A stretch of DNA of 7,033 nucleotides, taken from NCBI GenBank assembly GCA_964431965.1, contig CAYSLU010000150.1, positions 1 to 7,033 on the forward strand, written 5' to 3'. Shown here one piece after another: positions 1-5,847 of the stretch. This stretch comes from CAYSLU01 sp964431965 (GTDB lineage Bacteria; Verrucomicrobiota; Kiritimatiellia; CAIKKV01; CAYSLU01). The position numbers and the translations under genes were made by a program. Every line of letters starts with the position of its first letter. Position 1 is the first letter of the stretch. The notes beneath the pieces are model-generated. The model searched no databases. It was not told the DNA's origin and was given only the letters and a program-made list of their open reading frames with translations.

Positions 1-641
1 ACATGGACGCCGAGCTCGGGCGCGTCCTCGACGCGCTTCGGGCGTCGGGCCTCGAAAAGAGCACGGTTGTGGTCTTCATCACGGACCATGGGGACATGAT
101 GGGCGACCACGGCCTGCTCTGGAAGGCGTTTTACACATTTGACGGCTGCATCCGGCTGCCGCTGATTGTTTCGGCCCCGGGGTTCCCCGCGGGCGCGGTG
201 TGCGAGTCGCTGGTCTCGCAGATCGACCTCATGCCCACGGTGCTGGACCTGTGCGGCGTCCCCGAGCCGGGCGCCGACCGGCTCACGGCGCCGACACCCT
301 TCAGCCGGGGCGCCATCCAGCCCTTGCAACTCCGCCCCGGCCGAAGCTGGCGCGGGCTGCTGGATGGCTCCGAGGACCCCGTCGGCCGATCCCGCGTTGT
401 CATCGAGAACGACGACCCGACAACGGGGCTCTGCGTACGCGCCCTGGTCACCCGCCGCTACCGTCTCGCCGTCTATCCGGGCACGGCGCACGGCGAGCTG
501 TTCGACCTGGAGGCGGATCCGCGCGAGGTGAACAACCTGTGGTATTCGGATGAGCGGCTGCGCGATGCGCTGGCGCGCGAACTGCTCGACGCATACAGCC
601 TGCAGACGCCCGCACACCCCGTGCCGCCCTGGAATTCCTGA
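1..641 (+). CDS. Sulfatase (alkaline-phosphatase superfamily), C-terminal part, 5' end outside window
   Basis: This is the C-terminal part of a sulfatase, an enzyme that hydrolyses sulfate esters; the substrate (often a sulfated glycan in this family) cannot be told from this fragment. Numbering from the Met codon at position 3, TDHGD at 27-31 carries the Asp-His pair that contributes to the metal/sulfate site. GDHGLLWK (34-41) ends in the Lys expected to contact the sulfate. RLPLIVSAPG (51-60) and the IDLMPTVLDLCG stretch (74-85) are typical of the family's C-terminal half, and GELFDLEADPREVNNLW near the end is the usual closing motif. The Met at 3 is probably internal: the N-terminal half with the Cys/Ser that becomes formylglycine is missing, and MDAELGRVL aligns with a mid-protein helix in this family. 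The preceding two bases (ac) would fit a His or Tyr codon. The gene converges on nadB. Family assignment is firm; subfamily is not assigned. Confidence 0.93.
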   Translation, partial: MDAELGRVLDALRASGLEKSTVVVFITDHGDMMGDHGLLWKAFYTFDGCIRLPLIVSAPGFPAGAVCESLVSQIDLMPTVLDLCGVPEPGADRLTAPTPFSRGAIQPLQLRPGRSWRGLLDGSEDPVGRSRVVIENDDPTTGLCVRALVTRRYRLAVYPGTAHGELFDLEADPREVNNLWYSDERLRDALARELLDAYSLQTPAHPVPPWNS

Positions 642-701
642 TCGGGCGCGGGTGGGCTGCCAGTCGTTCTCGGGCAAAGAACCGCGCCGCAGAACAGAGC
701 G

Positions 702-772
702 TGATCCTGAGCGGAGCGAAGGATCTCACGCCGTGCGATAACGCCTGAGATTCCCCGCTCCGCTCGGAATGA
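702..772. repeat. Imperfect inverted repeat (26-nt arms) between convergent genes
   Basis: The arms at 702-727 and 747-772 are reverse complements at 20 of 26 positions, including an uninterrupted 10-bp core (GAGCGGAGCG) and a 5-bp match at the inner end, around a 19-nt loop. The RNA from either strand could fold into a long hairpin. From memory, similar elements (a GAGCGGAGCGAAGGATCT-like arm opposite a CGCTCGGAATGA-like arm) are scattered through intergenic DNA of many environmental bacterial genomes. Here it may also act as a bidirectional transcription stop, though no T-tract follows. I see no gene inside 642-881. Confidence 0.65.
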
Positions 773-820
773 CCCCTTCGGCCTCTCGCGTGATCATCAG
801 GGAGAGCGCGACGTGAGCCA

Positions 821-877
821 AGCGGGCCCCTCCCCGCTGCAGAAGGGCAGCAGGCCGCTTCTTCGGCGCAAGCGGCC
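821..877. terminator. Cluster of short hairpins just downstream of nadB
   Basis: Three perfect short inverted repeats lie within 60 bases of the nadB stop. They are an 8-bp stem (853-860 with 870-877, 9-nt loop), a 5-bp stem (836-840 with 847-851) and a 6-bp stem (821-826 with 833-838). The first two cannot conflict with each other, but the 5-bp and 6-bp stems share bases and are mutually exclusive. The 8-bp GC-rich stem begins 4 nt after the nadB stop codon on the minus strand, where a terminator is expected. No run of T follows, so a canonical intrinsic terminator is not shown; it may be a pause, 3'-end protection or Rho-assisted site. Confidence 0.4.
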
Positions 878-881
878 GGCG

Positions 882-2492
882 CTACTCGTGATAGCCCGGC
901 GGATCGGCGATCACCGTCTCCCGGGCCGCGTCGCCGACGCCCGGTTCGGGGTAGTCGATCGTCGAGTGCAGCCCCCGGCTTTCGTGCCTCATCTGCGCGG
1001 AGCGAACGATCAGCTCCCCAACGTCGGCGATGTTCCGGAGCTCGAGGATGTCCGGCGTGACCAAGTAGTCGAGATAGTACTGGCGGATCTCCTGGCGGAG
1101 GTTGCGGATCCTCCGCCACGCGCGCTCGAGCCGCTTGTTCGAGCGGCAGATGCCGACATAGTCCCACATGCAGGTGCGGACTTCGTTCCAGTTGTGCTCG
1201 ACCACGATCGCCTCGTCGCTGGGCACGGCGGCCCCGTACTCCCATGCGGGAATCGGCGGACGCCGCGCGCGGTCGCCGATCCCCTCGGCGGAGACGCGCT
1301 CCGCCATGCGCCATGCGCACACGAGCGCTTCGAGGAGCGAGTTGCTCGCGAGGCGGTTGGCCCCGTGAAGCCCGGTGCAGGAGACCTCGCCGCAGGCGTA
1401 CAGGCCCGGCAGCGCCGTGGCCCCATCCACCCCCGCTTCAACGCCGCCGCAGAAGTAGTGGGCCGCCGGGACAACCGGCACCAGGTCCCTCGCCATGTCG
1501 ATGCCGAAGCGAAGGCAGGTCGCATAGATCGTCGGGAACCGCTGCCGGAGGAACCGGCGGGTCCGGTGGCGGATGTCCAGGTAGGCGCACGGCGTGCCGG
1601 TCGCCTTGATCTCCTGGTCGATGGCTCGCGCCACGATATCCCGCGGCGCCAGCGCCCCGCGCCGGTCGTACTTCGCCATGAACGGCCGGCCGGCCGCATC
1701 CACCAGGTCGGCGCCCTCCCCTCGAACCGCCTCGCTGATCAGAAAGGACTTCGCCTCCGGGTGATAGAGGCAAGTGGGGTGGAACTGGATGAACTCCATG
1801 TTCTTGATGGGCACGCCGGCGCGCCAGGCGATGGCGACGCCGTCCCCCGTGGCAATGTCCGGGTTGCTGGTGTACAGGTACACCTTGCCGCCGCCACCCG
1901 TCGCGAGGACCGTGCTCGCCGCGCGCACCGCGAAGATCTCGCCCGTGCGCCGGTCGATCGCGTACGCTCCGACGCAGCGGTTCGGCCCCCGCCGTCCCAG
2001 CCAGCCGGTGGTGACCAGGTCGATCGCCATGCAGTCCTCGCGGATGCGGATCCGCCGGTTCGCCGTGGCGCGCGCCAGCAGCGCCTGCTCGATCTCCCGT
2101 CCGGTGATATCGCCCGCGTGCAGGACGCGGCGATGCGAGTGCCCGCCCTCGCGCCCGAGATCGTATCGCCCGGCCGCGCTCCCCGCCGCGAACCGCACCC
2201 CCAGATGCTCCAGCTCGGCGATCCGCGCCGGACCGTCGCGCACGATGGTTCGGACCACATCCTCGTTGCAGAGCCCGGCCCCCGCGTCCAGCGTATCGCG
2301 GATGTGATCCTCGAAGCTGTCGTCCGATGCCATCACGCAGGCAATGCCGCCCTGCGCATAGTTCGTGTTGCTCTCCGCGCGGTCCTTCTTCGTGAGGAGC
2401 AGTACCCGGCCGTGCTCGGCCAGATGAAGGGCCGACATGAGCCCCCCCATGCCGCTGCCGATCACCAGGTAGTCGCAGTCAACCGTTCTCAT
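882..2492 (-). CDS. nadB: L-aspartate oxidase NadB
   Basis: NadB is an FAD flavoprotein of the cytosol that oxidises L-aspartate to iminoaspartate, the first step of de novo NAD synthesis, and hands the product to quinolinate synthase NadA. The protein is 536 residues, the usual length. The FAD-binding fingerprint is at the N-terminus (VIGSGMGGL, about 10-18). The NadB signature NTNYAQGGIA is at 42-51. The capping-domain segment EFIQFHPTCLYHPE (233-246) follows. LAPRDIVARA (281-290) contains the catalytic Arg (Arg284, equivalent to E. coli Arg290). AAHYFCGGV (343-351) contains the substrate-binding His345. HGANRLASNSLLEALV (376-391) closes the FAD site, and a helical C-terminal domain ends the chain. 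The ATG at 2492 was chosen because homology begins immediately (MRTVDCDYLVIG); the in-frame extension upstream looks non-homologous. An AGGGG sequence lies about 14 nt upstream. Succinate dehydrogenase and fumarate reductase flavoproteins are relatives, but the NTNYAQGGIA and catalytic segments point to NadB. No nadA or nadC is in the window. Confidence 0.96.
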   Translation of the reverse strand: MRTVDCDYLVIGSGMGGLMSALHLAEHGRVLLLTKKDRAESNTNYAQGGIACVMASDDSFEDHIRDTLDAGAGLCNEDVVRTIVRDGPARIAELEHLGVRFAAGSAAGRYDLGREGGHSHRRVLHAGDITGREIEQALLARATANRRIRIREDCMAIDLVTTGWLGRRGPNRCVGAYAIDRRTGEIFAVRAASTVLATGGGGKVYLYTSNPDIATGDGVAIAWRAGVPIKNMEFIQFHPTCLYHPEAKSFLISEAVRGEGADLVDAAGRPFMAKYDRRGALAPRDIVARAIDQEIKATGTPCAYLDIRHRTRRFLRQRFPTIYATCLRFGIDMARDLVPVVPAAHYFCGGVEAGVDGATALPGLYACGEVSCTGLHGANRLASNSLLEALVCAWRMAERVSAEGIGDRARRPPIPAWEYGAAVPSDEAIVVEHNWNEVRTCMWDYVGICRSNKRLERAWRRIRNLRQEIRQYYLDYLVTPDILELRNIADVGELIVRSAQMRHESRGLHSTIDYPEPGVGDAARETVIADPPGYHE

Positions 2493-2521
2493 CGTCGTCG
2501 GGATCCCCTGCGGGCCTGTGG

Positions 2522-2551
2522 ACAATACGCCTTCGCCGCACCCGCGCACAA
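2522..2551 (-). promoter_or_regulatory. Weak sigma-70-like promoter candidate for nadB
   Basis: On the minus strand, TTGTGC (2546-2551) and TATTGT (2522-2527) are separated by 18 nt and would start transcription roughly 20-25 nt before the nadB ATG. The matches to TTGACA and TATAAT are only 3/6 and 4/6. It sits in the 91-nt space between nadB and the preceding gene, the widest gap on this strand. It would let nadB be transcribed apart from the upstream cluster. Chance occurrence is quite possible. Confidence 0.2.
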
Positions 2552-2583
2552 GGCGCATCGCGGAGCCGGTCGGGGCCGCCGCG

Positions 2584-3966
2584 TCAGCGCCCCCCGGGAA
2601 GGACCATGACCTGCACCTGCATGCGCCCCCGGTTGTCTCTTCGAAGCGACGCGTCGGCCAGCTCGTTGATGTCGAACAGCAGGCGGGCTTCGTCATCGGC
2701 CACGAACGTGCTCGCGACCCCAACCCCCCGCGGGTACGCGTGCTCGGCGGTCTTCACGATCAGTGCGCCGTAGTTGAGATCCGGCGCCTGGCGCGGCGCG
2801 GACTCCGGACCGGCATAGTAGTGGGCGCTTCGCTCGTCGTTGGTGTACCCCTCCGGGCCGCACTCCTCCCCCCGGCTCCCGCAGACCCACGTGCCCGAGG
2901 CCCGCATGATGACGCGGTCTCCCTTCGCCACCCGCACGCCCGCCGGCATCCACTTGCCCTTCGCATCAACCGCCAGCGTCTTTCGAATCACGCGGGGGTC
3001 CTCGCGAAACACCCAGGACAGCGCTCGATCCTGCCGCAGGTCCAGGTTCGTGGCCGCCACGTCCAGGTATCCCGCGAGGGCCAGGCGCACCGTGTGCGCA
3101 CCGGCCGGAACGTCCAGCACACAGGGGGTCCGCACCGGCTCGCCGCGGCCGTCCCGGTGCATGACATCGTCAATGTACGCCCGCGCTCCCTTCGGCTCGG
3201 TGGAGATCGACAGCCGGACGGTCCGATCGCCCGCCTCGCCGGACGCCGGTGCCGGGGAGACGCCGGCCGCCGCCCAGTCCGTCGCCCCCAGACACGCCTG
3301 CAGCTCGAATCCGTGAACGAACGGGACCGTGGCGCTGCGGTGCGTTCGGAAGACCAGCGTNNNNNNNNNNNNNNNNNNNNNNNNNNNNNNNNNNNNNNNN
3401 NNNNNNNNNNNNNNNNNNNNNNNNNNNNNNNNNNNNNNNNNNNNNNNNNNNNNNNNNNNNGCAAAGAACTCGGGCGTCGATGGGGCGGCGGGCGCCTGCG
3501 CGGGATCCGGCCGCGCCTCAAGCGGAGCGGCGGACGCGCGGTCCTCCCGGTCGCGCCCGGTCCCCGGCGGTTCGGCGGTCCGCGCGCCGGCTTCGCTCGC
3601 CCGGGCCAGGCGGTTCGAGAACTCGGTTTCGATCGCGCCGCACGCGGCGGCGCAGGCTGCGACCGCATCCGCCAAGTCGCGGCGCGGCTTCTCGGGCAGA
3701 TGAATCGTCCCCGTCCGGCCCAGCTCGTCCAGCGCGCCCTGAAACACATCCACGCCGGCACGGGCCACCGCGATGCCCTTGATGTTCTGCGCGCGCGTCT
3801 TCTCGGCCAGCGAGGCCTGCGCCGCGGCGAGGTGGGGCCGAATGGCCGCGGCAAGCGCATTCGTCCGGTCGATCTGGAGGGGCGTCTCCGCGCGGGGCGC
3901 GGCCGCACCCCGGGCAGCCGTCCCGGCTCCCAGCAGCGCGGCCAGGATGACGATGAATAGCCGCAT
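2584..3966 (-). CDS. Secreted protein with PEGA-like and PA-IL (LecA)-like domains, interrupted by assembly gap
   Basis: Read through the 100-N gap, this frame gives 460 residues. Residues 1-20 are a signal peptide (MRLFIVILAALLGAGTAARG), so the protein is exported. Residues 30-125 are Ala-rich and probably helical, and 126-168 are a Pro/Ala/Glu-rich linker. Residues 170-202 are unknown. After the gap, about 249-316 resembles a PEGA domain (beta-rich, often in envelope proteins): LSISTEPKGARAYIDD, then VPAGAHTVRLALAGYLD. About 327-457 resembles the PA-IL/LecA galactophilic lectin fold: GVRVAKGDRV, ASGTWVCG, a CGPEGY motif, NYGALIVK, and LLFDINE followed by DNRG. The last two match the positions of the LecA calcium/sugar loop (IYND and NNSG in LecA), with changes at several ligands, so sugar binding is plausible but unproven. 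The ATG at 3964-3966 shares one base with the preceding gene's stop (TGATG), implying translational coupling. Both flanks are in the same frame if the gap is exactly 100 nt, but that length is probably a placeholder, so two genes cannot be excluded. Confidence 0.8.
   Translation of the reverse strand: MRLFIVILAALLGAGTAARGAAAPRAETPLQIDRTNALAAAIRPHLAAAQASLAEKTRAQNIKGIAVARAGVDVFQGALDELGRTGTIHLPEKPRRDLADAVAACAAACGAIETEFSNRLARASEAGARTAEPPGTGRDREDRASAAPLEARPDPAQAPAAPSTPEFFXXXXXXXXXXXXXXXXXXXXXXXXXXXXXXXXXXTLVFRTHRSATVPFVHGFELQACLGATDWAAAGVSPAPASGEAGDRTVRLSISTEPKGARAYIDDVMHRDGRGEPVRTPCVLDVPAGAHTVRLALAGYLDVAATNLDLRQDRALSWVFREDPRVIRKTLAVDAKGKWMPAGVRVAKGDRVIMRASGTWVCGSRGEECGPEGYTNDERSAHYYAGPESAPRQAPDLNYGALIVKTAEHAYPRGVGVASTFVADDEARLLFDINELADASLRRDNRGRMQVQVMVLPGGR
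3361..3460. other. Assembly gap (100 N)
   Basis: One hundred consecutive undetermined bases lie inside the coding region of the PEGA/PA-IL-like protein. A round 100 is commonly used for a gap of unknown length, so the missing sequence may be shorter or much longer. Coding potential runs up to both edges on the minus strand. The Pro-rich linker before it and the GC-rich surroundings suggest hard-to-assemble DNA. Confidence 0.99.
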
Positions 3967-4448
3967 CACTCGGCAACCCGGTGCAGGCCGCGAGCCTCCA
4001 GCACATACGACCACTTCGCCACTCCGTCCGAGATCCCGTCGATCCTCAGGCGGGAAATCGTGATCGGCTGAGCCGGGTCAAACAGCGTGGGGCCGTACGT
4101 CTCCCGGAGTCTCGCCAAGCTGACCGGAACCGTGAAGCTGATAAAGCAGTCGAGATCATCGACCAGCCTGACGTCCGGCCGTCGGTACGTGAACGCGGCC
4201 GGTTCGTTGGTCTTCGTGTAGGACGCCCCGCTCGCGTCCACCCACGGAAGCTCTTGGTGATACGCGCACTCGATCACGATCCGCTCGCACACGTGGGTCT
4301 CGGAGGGCCGGATGCGCACCGTGAACACCTGCTTGCCGCCCTGAACGGGATCGGGGCTGATCTCGATCTCGCGAATGGGGCCCGAGAGCGCGGCGCCCGG
4401 CATCGCCAGGGATAGGGACAGGATGACCGCTGCCAGTGTCTGCTTCAT
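3966..4448 (-). CDS. Small secreted protein of unknown function
   Basis: This 160-residue protein is not a family I recognise. It begins with a typical signal peptide (MKQTLAAVILSLSLAMPGAA, cleavage likely near 20-22), so it is exported. The mature part alternates charged and hydrophobic residues in a pattern that suggests a beta-sandwich: REIEISPDPVQGGKQVFTV (about 26-44) looks like the first two strands of an Ig-like or C2-like fold. Cysteines are at 54, 61 and 101; 54 and 61 (HVCERIVIECAYH) could pair across one strand. There is no transmembrane segment after the signal and no lipobox. The stop of the vWA gene lies 10 nt upstream, a GGAG is only 3 nt from the ATG, and the stop overlaps the next start, so it is clearly an operon member. 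It is probably a periplasmic partner of the vWA protein or of the PEGA/PA-IL-like protein. Gene confidence is high; function is unknown. Confidence 0.85.
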   Translation of the reverse strand: MKQTLAAVILSLSLAMPGAALSGPIREIEISPDPVQGGKQVFTVRIRPSETHVCERIVIECAYHQELPWVDASGASYTKTNEPAAFTYRRPDVRLVDDLDCFISFTVPVSLARLRETYGPTLFDPAQPITISRLRIDGISDGVAKWSYVLEARGLHRVAE

Positions 4449-4458
4449 GGGCTCCGCA

Positions 4459-5847
4459 TCAGTCGATCCGCGCCACCCGGCGGTACCGCCCCTTGTAGGT
4501 CTCGGCCAGGCCCCGCAGGAAGTCGCCGCCGTCCTTGTCGATCGCGTAGCCGATGCCATGCACCACCGGCAGCTTCCGGCCCTTCTGCACGTACAGCTTC
4601 TCGTGGAGCACTTTGAGATGCTCGATGAAGTCGGACAGCGCCCACCACCCGGGTTCGGGAAGCGGGGGCGGTTGAGGGCGAGGCGACCCGCCCGTATGGG
4701 TTCGCCGCACCTCCCAGTGGCCCGGAACGGCTGGGGCGCCGGGATCCGCAGCCTGTCCCTCCTTCATGGAGGCACGCGGCGGACGGGCGGGACGCGGCGG
4801 AACCCACACCCGCTCCTCCTGCACCTGCACGGCCGCCTGGGCGGCATCCCACTCCCGCACCCGCTCCGCGTTCGCCTGCTGCCACTGCGCCCGCTGAGCC
4901 TCGTGCGCTTTGTACTGGTCGGCCGTCACCTCCTTCCGGACTCGCGGAAGCCCGTCGCTGATCACGAGGATCGTGTCCGCGCCCTGCTCGAACGCGGCCG
5001 TGAGCGCGAGATCCAGCCGCGTGGTGCCTCCCGCCGCCCGCAGGCCAGCCTGGCTCGTCGCGAGGTTGCCGGACGACAGCCCGTAGTTCCCCGGCGAGTT
5101 GAACGGACGGAGCCAGAGCTTCGCCTTGGTCTTGTTGTCCCCGTTCGCCACCATCAGCTGCTTCTCCCATGCGCTGGCGGCGTCCGCGAACACGATCAGG
5201 TTGAACATCGACCCTTCGCTCAGGGCGTCGACCACCTGGTTGATGCGGTTCCGCACGCGCTCGTAGCCCTTCGGCCCGCCGCGCTCATCCTCGACCATGC
5301 TGACCGATACGTCCACCAGGATGGCGATCTTCTCGCCCTTGCCCTGGATGCCGAAGAAGTCAAACTGCGAGACGCCGGCCCCGAACCCGCCGAGCCCGAA
5401 ACCCGTCCCCAGCCCCGCGCCCAACCCGACCCCGGATACGGCCTTGAACTTCGGCTGGAAGGCGGTCTTTACGATCTTGGGGTCCGTCTTAATCTCGGGC
5501 AGCGCGAACCGGCTGTCCAGCCGCGTCGCCACCAGCCGCGGCGCCATCGACGGCCGGCTGGAACTCCGCTGCTGCTTGGAGACCCGAACCTTGAACTCGA
5601 GCTGCCGCGGGTCGTAGGTCTTCATCGGCGGCGGCTGGGCCTTGAACGTGTACTCGCGGTTGTAGAAGATGTTGCCGATGATGATGGAGCCGGCCGCGAC
5701 CAGAAGCGCCGCGTGGAAGGCCAGCGTGACGTAGAGGCTGCGCCGCGCGAGCGTCGACAGGCCGGCCGCCCCTCCCGGCCCGCCCTTTCGCCAAAGTCTC
5801 GACCAGATGCTCATCAGGTAGTCCGCCGATCCGCTTCCGCCGCTCAC
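4459..5847 (-). CDS. Membrane-anchored von Willebrand factor A (vWA) domain protein with TonB/TolA-like topology
   Basis: This is a 462-residue protein with one N-terminal membrane helix and a vWA domain predicted to lie in the periplasm. A basic segment (about 15-36, several Arg/Lys) precedes the helix at 37-61, giving N-in, C-out topology. A Pro/Lys-rich stretch follows (70-135), then a Gly-alternating linker (139-158, GLGAGLGTGFGLGGFGAG) and the vWA domain (171-462). The MIDAS metal site is complete: DVSVS (Asp179, Ser181, Ser183), Thr275/276 in GGTTRLD, and Asp298 in ISDGLP. About 100 residues (303-400), helical then Pro-rich, are inserted before the last strand (VVHGIGYAID, 428-437). The GTG start at 5847 overlaps the preceding stop by 4 nt (GTGA), which favours coupling; an ATG at 5814 (MSIWSRLWRKGG) is an alternative giving 451 residues, and neither has a strong ribosome-binding site. 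Its place directly after ExbB/ExbD genes suggests it is the energised or regulated partner. No TonB C-terminal domain is present. Confidence 0.9.
   Translation of the reverse strand: MSGGSGSADYLMSIWSRLWRKGGPGGAAGLSTLARRSLYVTLAFHAALLVAAGSIIIGNIFYNREYTFKAQPPPMKTYDPRQLEFKVRVSKQQRSSSRPSMAPRLVATRLDSRFALPEIKTDPKIVKTAFQPKFKAVSGVGLGAGLGTGFGLGGFGAGVSQFDFFGIQGKGEKIAILVDVSVSMVEDERGGPKGYERVRNRINQVVDALSEGSMFNLIVFADAASAWEKQLMVANGDNKTKAKLWLRPFNSPGNYGLSSGNLATSQAGLRAAGGTTRLDLALTAAFEQGADTILVISDGLPRVRKEVTADQYKAHEAQRAQWQQANAERVREWDAAQAAVQVQEERVWVPPRPARPPRASMKEGQAADPGAPAVPGHWEVRRTHTGGSPRPQPPPLPEPGWWALSDFIEHLKVLHEKLYVQKGRKLPVVHGIGYAIDKDGGDFLRGLAETYKGRYRRVARID
5379..5433 (-). other. G-quadruplex-like tract in the coding strand of the vWA gene
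   Basis: On the minus (mRNA-sense) strand this 55-nt stretch has nine runs of three or four G separated by loops of only 2-6 nt. Four runs are enough for one quadruplex, so two could form side by side. It encodes the alternating-glycine linker (residues about 139-157), and the runs arise because Gly is mostly GGG or GGC next to G-containing neighbours. Whether it folds in vivo is unknown. Confidence 0.6.

Noticed and set aside
645..688. 7-bp stem (645-651 with 682-688) and 5-bp stem (666-670 with 678-682) after the sulfatase stop as a terminator
   Set aside because: The 7-bp stem has a 30-nt loop, the two stems share a base, and no T-tract follows; too weak to annotate.
699..795. 8-bp direct repeat GCGTGATC at 699-706 and 788-795 around the palindrome, as a possible target-site duplication
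   Set aside because: The left copy overlaps the first arm of the palindrome by five bases and the right copy is 15 nt beyond the second arm, so it does not flank the element cleanly; chance is adequate.
642..881. CRISPR array, tRNA, riboswitch or small gene in the intergenic region
   Set aside because: There are no regularly spaced repeats, no cloverleaf and no coding frame with a ribosome-binding site; only inverted repeats are visible.
448..1320. Minus-strand open frame crossing the sulfatase end, the intergenic region and the nadB end
   Set aside because: It has no domain pattern, lies over two real genes in other frames and includes the translated inverted repeat, a known source of spurious proteins.
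813..2609. Long open frame on the + strand opposite nadB (598 codons)
   Set aside because: It is antisense to a protein with complete NadB motifs. The translation is Arg/Ala/Pro/His-rich without domains, as expected for shadow frames in GC-rich DNA.
2493..2723. N-terminal extension of nadB up to 2723
   Set aside because: It overlaps the 3' end of the PEGA/PA-IL-like gene, its translation shows no NadB homology, and homology starts exactly at the ATG at 2492.
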